Shown: positions 1 through 5,088, counted from the stretch's first letter. The stretch: 5,088 nucleotides of DNA from Oscillospiraceae bacterium (GCA_014858325.1 RKCM01000121.1:1-5088); one strand, 5' to 3'. The notes: a model not told the origin generated them from the sequence alone. Made by a program: numbers and translations.

Positions 1-969
1 GCGCAGCACGCCGCCGCAGGCAGTGACCAGCAGGATCATGCCGGTGGGCTCCAGAGACTTGGTCATGATCTTTTCCAGCTGGGCGTTGGTGTAGCCGTGG
101 CGGGTGCCCAGCAGGTACATAGCAGCGATGGTAGCCAGCAGCAGCGCCATGAAGGGCTCGCCGAGGAAGGCCAGAACAGGCTGGATGCCGGCCAGTGCGG
201 GCACTACCTTTGCCACGGAGTTTGCAATGATGAGCAGCAGCGGGATCATAATGATGCCCACGATGGTGCCGAACTTAGGCAGCTTGCTCTCGTCAATGTC
301 TGCCTGCTGTGCAATGTGCTCGGGGACTTCGACCCTATACTTTTTGCCGCAGATGGAACCCCAGATGGGACCGGCGGCGATCATGGCAAAGATGCCGCAG
401 AAGATGCCGATGAGGATGACCCAGCCCAGATCCACGCCCAGCATGGTAGCCACCAGAACAGGGCCCGGCGTGGGAGGGATGAAAGCGTGGCCGACAGCCA
501 GACCCGCCAGCAGGGGGATGACGTAGTACAGAACGGAGCGCTTGGTGCGCTTTGCCAGCGAGAAGGCCAGCGGGATGAGGATGATCAGGCCGGCATCAAA
601 GAAGACGGGCATGGCGACGACCAAGCCTGTGATGCCCAGTGCCCATGCGGCTTTTTCGTCGCCGAACTTCCGCACCATGGTCACGGCCAGGGTCTGTGCG
701 CCGCCGGATTCTTCCAGAATGGCACCGAACATGGAGCCGAGGCCCACCAGAAGGGCGATGCCCTTCAGGGTGTTGCCGATGCCCTCGTTGACGGAGCCGA
801 TGATATCGGCCAGGGGCATCCCGGCCATCAGGCCGATGCCCACCGCACCGATCAGGATGGAGATCATGGCGTGGACCTTGAACTTGATGATAAGAATGAG
901 CAACAGGATGAGTCCTGCTACGGCCGCAAAGACCAGCCGTGCCGCATCGGGCGTTGCAACTGCTGTCAT
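1..969 (-). CDS. GntP-family gluconate/sugar-acid:H+ symporter, 3' end cut by the window
   Basis: Inner-membrane secondary transporter that takes up gluconate or a related sugar acid with protons. The visible 323 residues are strongly hydrophobic, with likely membrane segments near residues 12-29, 33-50, 107-135, 145-160, 172-202, 232-252 and 265-287. Family-typical stretches include FFDAGLIILIPLAF (about 123-136), HAFIPPTPGPV (161-171) and TRHGYTNAQ (289-297). GntP proteins are usually about 430-450 residues, so roughly the last quarter lies beyond the left edge. The start is set by an AGGAGG site seven bases upstream. The gene begins 19 bases after the dehydratase stop on the same strand, with no terminator or promoter between, so the two are almost certainly cotranscribed. 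The family assignment is secure. The substrate is inference: the family also moves idonate, fructuronate, D-serine and others, and the dehydratase partner favours an aldonic acid. Confidence 0.93.
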   Translation of the reverse strand, partial: MTAVATPDAARLVFAAVAGLILLLILIIKFKVHAMISILIGAVGIGLMAGMPLADIIGSVNEGIGNTLKGIALLVGLGSMFGAILEESGGAQTLAVTMVRKFGDEKAAWALGITGLVVAMPVFFDAGLIILIPLAFSLAKRTKRSVLYYVIPLLAGLAVGHAFIPPTPGPVLVATMLGVDLGWVILIGIFCGIFAMIAAGPIWGSICGKKYRVEVPEHIAQQADIDESKLPKFGTIVGIIMIPLLLIIANSVAKVVPALAGIQPVLAFLGEPFMALLLATIAAMYLLGTRHGYTNAQLEKIMTKSLEPTGMILLVTACGGVLR

Positions 970-976
970 AAAAATT

Positions 977-982
977 CCTCCT
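977..982 (-). promoter_or_regulatory. Ribosome binding site of the GntP-type symporter
   Basis: Perfect AGGAGG on the minus strand, seven bases before the ATG at 969-967. It lies wholly in the 19-base gap after the dehydratase stop (991-989), so the symporter has its own strong site and does not depend on translational coupling. Confidence 0.85.
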
Positions 983-988
983 CTTCTC

Positions 989-2776
989 TTATTCCATGTA
1001 TGCGCCCTTCATGGGGCTGACGGCGTGCTGCGAGTAGAGCTTCAGCAGACCCTTGGTGTACTTGGGAGCCTTGGGCTTCCAGTTGGCGCGGCGCTCGGCG
1101 AGGATGGCGTCCATCTCTTCGGAGGTCTTGGGCTCGCCCTTCACGCCCACAATGGCCAGCTTGCGATTGTGGACATCGATCTGGATCAGGTCGTCCGGCT
1201 CCACCAGTGCGATGGGCCCGCCCACGGCAGCTTCCGGGCTGACATGCCCAATGACCGGGCCGCGGCTTGCGCCGGAGAAGCGTCCGTCTGTGATGAGGGC
1301 CACGCTGGAAGCCAGCTTGGGGTCGGCGCAGATGGCTTCGCCGGTGTAGAACATCTCGGGCATCCCGCTGCCGCGCGGGCCTTCATAGCGGATAAAGATG
1401 GCGTCGCCGGGCTTCACCTCGCCGTGGAGCACAGCGGCGATGCACTCCTCCTCGCTGTCGTAGGGCTTGGCGCGGAGGGTGGCTTCAAACATATTCTTGG
1501 GGCAGGCGGTGTGCTTGATGACGCAGCCTTCCGGGGCCAGATTGCCCTTGAGGATGGCGATGCTGCCGTCGGTGCCCTTGGCGTTGTCAAAGCTGTGGAT
1601 GATGTCCTCGCGGCTGACCGGGCGGGCAAAGCCTGCGGTCTTTTCGGCCAGAATGGCATCGCAGTGCTGGTAGAAGCCGTTCTGTTTCAGCTGTTCCAGA
1701 TTCTCACCCAGGGTCTTGCCGGTGACAGTCATCACGTCCAAGTTCAGCATGGACTTGATCTCCTCCATCACGCGGGGCACGCCGCCTGCGTAGTAGAAGT
1801 ACTGGGCGGGCCAGTCGCCGGAGGGGCGGATGTTCAGCAGGTAGTGTGCGCCGCGGTGCATCCGATCGAAGGTATCGGCATCGATCTCAATGCCGAACTC
1901 GTGGGCGATGGCGGGCAGGTGCATGGTGGCGTTGGTGGAGCCGGAGATGGCGGCGTGCACCATGATGGCGTTCTCAAAGCTTTCCTTGGTCACGATGTCC
2001 TTGGCGGTGATGCCCTTCTTGACCAGCTCCATCAGCTGCTTGCCGGCATCGTAGGCGGCTTGCTTCAGCTCCGGGGCGGTGGCGGGCATCAGAGCGGTGC
2101 CCGGCAGCATCAAGCCCAACGCCTCTGCCATAATCTGCATGGTGGAGGCGGTGCCCATGAAGGAGCAGGCACCACAGCTGGGGCAGGCGTTGTGCTTGTA
2201 GTAGTCCAGCTGGCAGTTGGGGATGACGCCGGTCTTTTCCCATGCGTCGAACTTGCCGATCTGCTCCAGCGTCAGCAGCTCGTTGATGGCGCAGGCGGGA
2301 TCGTTGACGACGTACTCCTTCGGCAGGGTGTGAGCCTCCATGACGCCGCCGGTGACCACGATGGCGCTCATCTCTTTCAGGCGGCCGATGCTCATCAGCA
2401 TGGCGGGCATGGACTTGTCGCAGCTGGCGATGAACACGCCGCCGTCGTAGACGCTGGCGTTTGCCTGTGCTTCCACCAGATTCACGATGGCATCCCGGTG
2501 GGGCAGCGAATAGTTGATGCCGTCATGCCCCTGTGCAATGCCGTCGCACATATCGGTGGCAAAGTAGCGGGCCGCCTTGCCGCCGTTGTCGTTGACCGCC
2601 TGCACGGCCTCCTTGACAAACTGATCCAGATGGGCGCTGCCGGGGTGGCTGTCGCCGAAGGTGCTCTCCACCATGATCTGGGGCTTGGAAAGGTCCTCGA
2701 CCTTCCAGCCCATACCCATCTTCAGCGGGTCATTCTCGGGTGCTAAAGTGCGGACTTCCTGTGAACGCAACTCCAT
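989..2776 (-). CDS. IlvD/Edd-family Fe-S dehydratase, probably for a sugar acid (likely to be auto-named dihydroxy-acid dehydratase)
   Basis: Cytoplasmic Fe-S enzyme of 595 residues that would dehydrate a 2,3-dihydroxy acid to a 2-keto-3-deoxy acid. Numbered from my chosen start, it shows DMCDGIAQGHDG with Cys77, SCDKSMPAMLM with Cys119 and the carbamylation-type Lys121, CPSCGACSFMGTASTM with Cys198/201/204, RYEGPRGSGMPEM (463 onward) and TDGRFSG (496-502, with the usual active-site Ser501). True IlvD proteins carry a cysteine in a TPCNxHL motif; here the matching stretch reads HPGSAHL (44-50) with no cysteine. The MCDG motif recalls Edd (phosphogluconate dehydratase), and GTASTM recalls arabinonate/xylonate-type dehydratases. 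With a GntP symporter next and a FadR-type regulator nearby, a gluconate-like substrate is the best inference; a role in valine/isoleucine synthesis is less likely but not excluded. The in-frame ATG at 2782 abuts the GGAGGT site, so ATG 2776 (seven-base spacing) is preferred. Confidence 0.92.
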   Translation of the reverse strand: MELRSQEVRTLAPENDPLKMGMGWKVEDLSKPQIMVESTFGDSHPGSAHLDQFVKEAVQAVNDNGGKAARYFATDMCDGIAQGHDGINYSLPHRDAIVNLVEAQANASVYDGGVFIASCDKSMPAMLMSIGRLKEMSAIVVTGGVMEAHTLPKEYVVNDPACAINELLTLEQIGKFDAWEKTGVIPNCQLDYYKHNACPSCGACSFMGTASTMQIMAEALGLMLPGTALMPATAPELKQAAYDAGKQLMELVKKGITAKDIVTKESFENAIMVHAAISGSTNATMHLPAIAHEFGIEIDADTFDRMHRGAHYLLNIRPSGDWPAQYFYYAGGVPRVMEEIKSMLNLDVMTVTGKTLGENLEQLKQNGFYQHCDAILAEKTAGFARPVSREDIIHSFDNAKGTDGSIAILKGNLAPEGCVIKHTACPKNMFEATLRAKPYDSEEECIAAVLHGEVKPGDAIFIRYEGPRGSGMPEMFYTGEAICADPKLASSVALITDGRFSGASRGPVIGHVSPEAAVGGPIALVEPDDLIQIDVHNRKLAIVGVKGEPKTSEEMDAILAERRANWKPKAPKYTKGLLKLYSQHAVSPMKGAYME

Positions 2777-2782
2777 ATTCAT

Positions 2783-2788
2783 ACCTCC
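2783..2788 (-). promoter_or_regulatory. Ribosome binding site that decides the dehydratase start
   Basis: GGAGGT on the minus strand. It touches the first in-frame ATG (2782-2780) with no spacing, too close to serve it, while the second ATG (2776-2774) sits seven bases from the GGAGG core. The protein should therefore start at the second methionine, two residues shorter than the longest reading frame. Confidence 0.8.
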
Positions 2789-2815
2789 AAAATGCTCTCC
2801 TTTTGTGTCCTTTTT

Positions 2816-2826
2816 CTGTCGGACAT
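2816..2826 (-). promoter_or_regulatory. Candidate GntR-type operator at the dehydratase transcript start
   Basis: The plus strand reads CTGTCGGACAT, with a perfect TGTC-G-GACA palindrome at 2817-2825. It contains the GT-NNN-AC core known from FadR-subfamily operators (2818-2824). It sits about 5 to 15 bases downstream of the predicted start site of the dehydratase promoter, a natural position for a repressor. A nearby TGTCC (2806-2810) also pairs with GGACA (2821-2825). That the FCD regulator at 3072-3812 binds here is inference; short palindromes of this size also arise by chance. Confidence 0.4.
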
Positions 2827-2837
2827 CTTACGTTTTC

Positions 2838-2866
2838 ATTGTAATCCGGCCGAGAACTTTTTGCAA
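2838..2866 (-). promoter_or_regulatory. Sigma-A promoter of the dehydratase-symporter operon
   Basis: On the minus strand there is a -35 box TTGCAA (2866-2861), a 17-base spacer and a -10 box TACAAT (2843-2838). Each box differs from consensus by one or two bases. Transcription would start near 2831, giving a leader of about 55 bases before the ATG at 2776. The -35 box lies inside a small inverted repeat, AACTT (2855-2859) and AAGTT (2865-2869). The repeat array begins just upstream and the palindrome at 2816-2826 lies just downstream. Confidence 0.7.
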
Positions 2867-2947
2867 GTTGTCCCCGATACATCCCACTATTTGTGCAAAA
2901 AATCTGGGATACATCTAGCATTTTGTCCAATCTTCTGGGATACATCC
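2861..2947. repeat. Three-unit degenerate repeat array upstream of the dehydratase promoter
   Basis: The core GATACATC occurs three times on the plus strand, within CGATACATCC (2875-2884), GGATACATCT (2907-2916) and GGATACATCC (2938-2947). Start-to-start distances are 32 and 31 bases, close to three helical turns. The last two share TCTGGGATACATC, and GGAT-AC-ATCC is itself a near-palindrome. Each core is preceded by a related TTTG/CAA block (near 2861, 2891 and 2922), so the unit extends beyond the core. Relative to the predicted transcript start the cores centre near -49, -81 and -112, all on the same helix face. This looks like a multi-site binding region for an activator or a cooperative regulator. 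No protein can be assigned from sequence alone. Confidence 0.6.
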
Positions 2948-3014
2948 AATCAAAACGCCCTTCTTGTTCTTCTTTCGCCCCGCTCTCGCTGTAAATACGT
3001 CAGACAACTTAGCG

Positions 3015-3064
3015 CAAAAACGGGCTCCCTGCACAGCCTTTACCGTGCAGGGAGCCCGTTTTTG
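3015..3064 (-). terminator. Intrinsic terminator of the GntR-family regulator gene
   Basis: Perfect 20-bp inverted repeat (arms 3015-3034 and 3045-3064) with a 10-base loop. A GC-rich stem, GGGCTCCCTGCAC in the left arm, is bordered by five A and five T. On the minus strand it follows the regulator stop (3074-3072) by only seven bases and ends in a five-T run. The symmetric A/T flanks would let it work in both directions, but no plus-strand gene converges on it. It insulates the dehydratase promoter from readthrough of the regulator gene. Confidence 0.92.
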
Positions 3065-3071
3065 TTCCGAA

Positions 3072-3812
3072 TCATTTTACAAAGGGTGCGATCCCGACGG
3101 TCCCATCGTCCGGGTCTTCTCCGTCGTAGACCTTCTTGATATAGGTGCGGTTGAAGTTCAGGTGCATCACCATGGCGGCCTTTGCCCCAATGGGGTCATG
3201 GTTTGCAATGGCCTCCACGATCATCCGATGGGTCATGATCGTTTCATCCACCAGCTTTTTGTGGGTGACGTTGACAAACATCATAACGGCGGTGTCAATG
3301 ATGGGGATCAATTGCTCCACCACCGTGTTTTTGCTGCTCTCGGCGATGCAGGTGTGGAAGGCAATGTCGTCTTCGATGTAGCGCTCCCCCTCGTGGATCT
3401 TGCTTTCCACCCGCTCACACAGACGCCGCAGACGCTCGACGTCCTCGTCGGTCGCGTGCTGCGCCGCCATCTCTGCGATGCCCGGCTCCAGCAGCAGACG
3501 CACATTGACCAGGTCCAGCGCCAGCGCGTTTTTGTCCTTGACCGAGCGCAGGCCCAGCGGATCGGACAGACCCTTGGTGGTGGTCACCACATAGGTGCCC
3601 GAACCCCGGCGCACCTCCACGATGCCCTTGCTGGACAGCAGCTTGACGGCCTCCCGGATGGTGCTGCGCCCCACCCCGAACCGTTCGCCCAGCTCAAACT
3701 CGTTGGGCAGCTTGGCCCCCGGCTCGATGGGCGTATCCAGAATGTAGTGGTATATCTGATCTTCGACCTGCTCGGCCAGCAGCTTGTTCTTCAAATGCGA
3801 AAATTCACTCAT
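3072..3812 (-). CDS. GntR-family transcriptional regulator, FadR/FCD subfamily
   Basis: Cytoplasmic one-component regulator of 246 residues, the normal length for the FadR subfamily. Residues about 12-76 form the winged helix-turn-helix, with the GAKLPNEFELGERFGVGRSTIREAVKLL core and wing residues VRRGSGTYVV (68-77). Residues about 95-225 form the all-helical FCD ligand domain. The metal-binding set expected for FCD proteins is visible: Asp149 and His153 in DxxFH, then His195 and His217. Ligands of such proteins are typically sugar acids or other carboxylates. The gene lies upstream of, and codirectional with, the dehydratase-symporter operon but has its own promoter and a strong terminator. 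It most likely controls that operon, and perhaps itself, in response to the transported acid or its keto-deoxy product; this is inference from position. A modest AAGGTG site (3821-3826) lies eight bases before the ATG. Confidence 0.93.
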   Translation of the reverse strand: MSEFSHLKNKLLAEQVEDQIYHYILDTPIEPGAKLPNEFELGERFGVGRSTIREAVKLLSSKGIVEVRRGSGTYVVTTTKGLSDPLGLRSVKDKNALALDLVNVRLLLEPGIAEMAAQHATDEDVERLRRLCERVESKIHEGERYIEDDIAFHTCIAESSKNTVVEQLIPIIDTAVMMFVNVTHKKLVDETIMTHRMIVEAIANHDPIGAKAAMVMHLNFNRTYIKKVYDGEDPDDGTVGIAPFVK

Positions 3813-3860
3813 TGCTTTTGCACCTTACCCCAAAAAAGGACGGACTCCGATTTATGGCCG

Positions 3861-3948
3861 GGCAGCGTATTCTCCGGCCCCGGCCTCCACAGCACCAGTA
3901 TACGTTTTGTGGGGCGGCACGTCAAGCCGGGGAGAGCCGGACGCTGCC
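3861..3948. repeat. Interrupted inverted repeat enclosing the regulator promoter
   Basis: GGCAGCGT (3861-3868) is matched by its complement ACGCTGCC (3941-3948). Inside these, TCTCC (3871-3875) matches GGAGA (3931-3935) and CCGGC (3880-3884) matches GCCGG (3926-3930). The arms flank the regulator promoter at 3897-3925. Only the left arm would be in the regulator transcript, so this is not a simple RNA hairpin of that message. It may be a pair of protein sites, or chance similarity in GC-rich DNA. Confidence 0.3.
3897..3925 (-). promoter_or_regulatory. Sigma-A promoter of the GntR-family regulator
   Basis: The minus strand carries a -35 box TTGACG (3925-3920), a 17-base spacer and a -10 box TATACT (3902-3897), each one base from consensus. 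Transcription would start near 3890, leaving a GC-rich leader of about 78 bases before the ATG at 3812. A GTATAC palindrome (3898-3903) overlaps the -10 box and could be a contact for autoregulation, though it is too short to rely on. Confidence 0.75.
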
Positions 3949-3983
3949 AGCCCTCTTGACAAAGAATAAATCGATTGTTTTTC

Positions 3984-4015
3984 ATAATCGTCCATATTAT
4001 AAATAATTGTCCATA
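3984..4015 (+). repeat. Paired 13-base direct repeats upstream of the FecCD permease
   Basis: ATAATCGTCCATA (3984-3996) and ATAATTGTCCATA (4003-4015) differ at one base and are offset by 19 bases, about two helical turns. The second copy overlaps a small inverted repeat, TTGTC-CATA-GACAA (4007-4020), which covers the -35 box of the best promoter. The spacing suggests two protein sites on one DNA face, probably operators for the permease operon. An alternative weaker promoter, TTGTTT (3975-3980) and TATAAA (3998-4003), lies among the repeats. Confidence 0.45.
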
Positions 4016-4042
4016 GACAAACGCAAGAACAACTTGTAAAAT
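4014..4042 (+). promoter_or_regulatory. Sigma-A promoter of the FecCD permease operon
   Basis: A -35 box TAGACA (4014-4019), a 17-base spacer and a -10 box TAAAAT (4037-4042) lie in an AT-rich stretch. Transcription would start near 4049, giving a leader of about 45 bases. It is divergent from the regulator promoter at 3897-3925, with about 90 bases between the two -35 boxes. It is the best of two candidates here. Confidence 0.6.
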
Positions 4043-4043
4043 A

Positions 4044-4060
4044 CTTGACGGATAGTCAAG
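4044..4060 (+). promoter_or_regulatory. Candidate operator at the permease transcript start
   Basis: Perfect inverted repeat CTTGAC-GGATA-GTCAAG, 17 bases long, lying across the predicted start site (about 4049), where a bound repressor would block transcription. The stretch that continues from it, TAGTCAAGGCTAACT (4053-4067), loosely resembles a DtxR/IdeR-type iron box with AGT and ACT ends. The iron-repressor link is only an inference from the neighbouring transporter. Confidence 0.4.
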
Positions 4061-4079
4061 GCTAACTGCAAACAACTTG

Positions 4080-4085
4080 AGAGGA
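4080..4085 (+). promoter_or_regulatory. Ribosome binding site of the FecCD permease
   Basis: AGAGGA lies 10 bases before the permease ATG at 4096. A competing out-of-frame ATG at 4092 lies six bases away. The in-frame TGA at 4078-4080 rules out any earlier start for the permease. Confidence 0.6.
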
Positions 4086-4095
4086 TGATCCATGT

Positions 4096-5088
4096 ATGAA
4101 AAGGACGCGGCTGACGATCTTTTTGTTGATAATAGCATCGATTGTATCTGCGGTCATTACGCTTTGCATGGGCGCAGTTCAAATCCCGGTACAGGATACC
4201 TTGTCCGTCCTGCTTCAGCATCTGTTTGGGGCAGATACTGGCACGCCTGTGTCCATTGCTTTCGAGCAGATTGTCTGGCAAATCCGAATGCCTCGCATGA
4301 TTCTGGGCTTTCTGGCCGGAAGCGGTCTAGCCCTCTGCGGCTGTGTGATGCAGGCCGTTGTCCAAAACCCAATGGCAGACCCATACATTCTTGGCGTGTC
4401 GGCAGGTGCAACGCTGGGAGCCACTGGTTCGCTCTTTCTGGGGCTGGGCGTGATTTCCGGCTTCTGGGCCTTTGTAGGAGCTGGCGGTGCCTGCTTTCTC
4501 GTATTGGCCCTCTCCTCGGCGGACGGTAAAACCACCTCGGTCAAGCTGATTCTCTCTGGCATGATCGTCAATGCGCTACTGACCGCATTTTCCAACTTTA
4601 TCATTGCAGTAGCAGGTGATTCGGACGGTATGATGTCCATTAAGTTCTGGACGATGGGTTCGCTGACCCGCGCCGGATGGAAAAATATCGGCCCCATTGC
4701 ACTGATCGTACTGGCAGCAGCAGTCTTTTTTCGGACGCAGGCCCAGACACTCGATGGTCTGATGCTGGGTGAGGAAGCAGCTTCCACCATTGGCATCAAC
4801 ACCTTCCAGTGTCGGTTGGTTTATCTGCTGGTGCTCTCTGTGCTGACTGGTGCATTGGTATCGGTCTGCGGCACGATTGGCTTTGTAGGGCTTATTATCC
4901 CGCACGTTTCCCGCGCCATTGCAGGCACAGCACACCGAAAACTACTGCCCATTGCAGCATTATCCGGCGGACTGTTCATGCTTTGGGTAGATGCCATCGC
5001 CCGCAGTCTGATTCCCAACACCGAGCTGCCTGTGGGCATCTTCACCGCCTTGGTGGGTGCGCCGTTCTTCGTCTATGTGATGGTGCGT
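4096..5088 (+). CDS. FecCD/BtuC-family ABC transporter permease, last residues cut by the window
   Basis: Inner-membrane permease subunit of a type II ABC importer for iron-siderophore, heme or cobalamin. The frame is open from 4096 to the right edge, 331 codons with no stop; family members are about 320-350 residues, so only a few should be missing. Residues about 5-27 form the first membrane helix. RMPRMILGFLAGSGLALCG (64-82) and QNPMADPYILGVSAGA (90-105) match the family RxPR...GxxLAxSG and RNPLADPxxLGxSxGA signatures. GTIGFVGLIIPHVSR (259-273) is the segment that contacts the ATPase. ELPVGIFTALVGAPFF (310-325) is the typical C-terminal signature. No binding protein lies upstream, so the solute-binding lipoprotein and the ATPase are expected downstream, outside the window. 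It ends codons in A or T more often (GCA, GTA, ATT) than the dehydratase and symporter do. The substrate cannot be told from this subunit. Confidence 0.93.
   Translation, partial: MKRTRLTIFLLIIASIVSAVITLCMGAVQIPVQDTLSVLLQHLFGADTGTPVSIAFEQIVWQIRMPRMILGFLAGSGLALCGCVMQAVVQNPMADPYILGVSAGATLGATGSLFLGLGVISGFWAFVGAGGACFLVLALSSADGKTTSVKLILSGMIVNALLTAFSNFIIAVAGDSDGMMSIKFWTMGSLTRAGWKNIGPIALIVLAAAVFFRTQAQTLDGLMLGEEAASTIGINTFQCRLVYLLVLSVLTGALVSVCGTIGFVGLIIPHVSRAIAGTAHRKLLPIAALSGGLFMLWVDAIARSLIPNTELPVGIFTALVGAPFFVYVMVR

Noticed and set aside
97..1020. A 307-codon open frame on the plus strand
   Set aside because: Antisense shadow of the symporter with a very polar, His/Asp/Gln-rich translation and no family resemblance.
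542..2746. A 734-codon open frame on the plus strand
   Set aside because: It is antisense to both the symporter and the dehydratase, has no ribosome site, and is rich in His, Gly, Ala and Asp in the way expected when GC-rich third codon positions are read on the other strand. Both minus-strand proteins are clear family members.
989..2776. Plain naming of the dehydratase as ilvD of valine/isoleucine synthesis
   Set aside because: No ilv or leu gene is nearby, the partner is a sugar-acid symporter, and the N-terminal TPCNxHL cysteine motif is missing.
2825..2838. Possible CcpA cre site (minus strand TGAAAACG followed by TAAGAT)
   Set aside because: The left half fits the cre consensus perfectly but the right half fails at most fixed positions. 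Carbon catabolite control is plausible for this operon but not supported by this site alone.
2861..2947. The three-copy repeat as a CRISPR array or origin iterons
   Set aside because: Cores of 8-13 bases with only about 20 bases between are too short and too degenerate for CRISPR, and no cas or rep gene is in view; a promoter-linked operator array fits better.
2964..3959. A 331-codon open frame on the plus strand across the terminator and the regulator gene
   Set aside because: It runs antisense through the whole regulator gene and through its terminator hairpin and promoter. It lacks a convincing ribosome site.
4092..4529. A 145-codon plus-strand frame as the main gene here
   Set aside because: The overlapping frame from 4096 encodes an unmistakable FecCD permease to the window edge; this frame has no recognisable motif.
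4215..4802. A 195-codon minus-strand open frame
   Set aside because: Antisense to the permease, with a Pro/Ser/Ala/Thr-rich translation typical of a shadow frame.

Overview
The window looks like ordinary chromosomal DNA from a GC-rich, low-redox Firmicute. A gut Clostridium-type organism of the Faecalibacterium/Oscillospiraceae kind is my best guess, but it is only a guess. The signs are strong AGGAGG-type ribosome binding sites, near-consensus sigma-A promoters with 17-base spacers, G/C-ending codons in the metabolic genes, and gene types common in that group. No tRNA, rRNA, IS element, phage gene or CRISPR array is visible.

Left block (positions 1 to about 2950, minus strand): a two-gene operon. 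A promoter near 2838-2866 drives an IlvD/Edd-family Fe-S dehydratase (989-2776). It is followed after 19 bases by a GntP-family sugar-acid/H+ symporter (969 down to 1), which runs off the left edge. The dehydratase lacks the N-terminal cysteine motif of true dihydroxy-acid dehydratases and carries the GTASTM motif that I associate with sugar-acid dehydratases. I therefore read the pair as uptake plus dehydration of an aldonic (sugar) acid, not branched-chain amino acid synthesis. Upstream lies an array of three repeats about 31-32 bases apart, and a small palindrome sits at the expected transcript start.

Middle block (3015-3925, minus strand): a FadR-subfamily (FCD) GntR regulator with its own promoter (3897-3925). 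A 20-bp perfect hairpin terminator (3015-3064) separates it from the dehydratase promoter. By position it is the likely local regulator of the sugar-acid operon, sensing the substrate or an intermediate.

Right block (about 3960 to 5088, plus strand): a divergently transcribed FecCD/BtuC-type ABC permease, nearly complete and cut by the right edge. Its reading frame has no stop inside the window, so a search for closed ORFs would miss it. Its promoter region is AT-rich and holds direct and inverted repeats that look like operators, possibly for a metal-responsive repressor. This is a second, functionally unrelated transcription unit (iron-siderophore, heme or cobalamin uptake) that shares only the intergenic region with the regulator gene.

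I do not see a clearly novel system. The points most worth checking are the true substrate of the dehydratase, the 31-32-base repeat array, and the operator candidates in the two intergenic regions.
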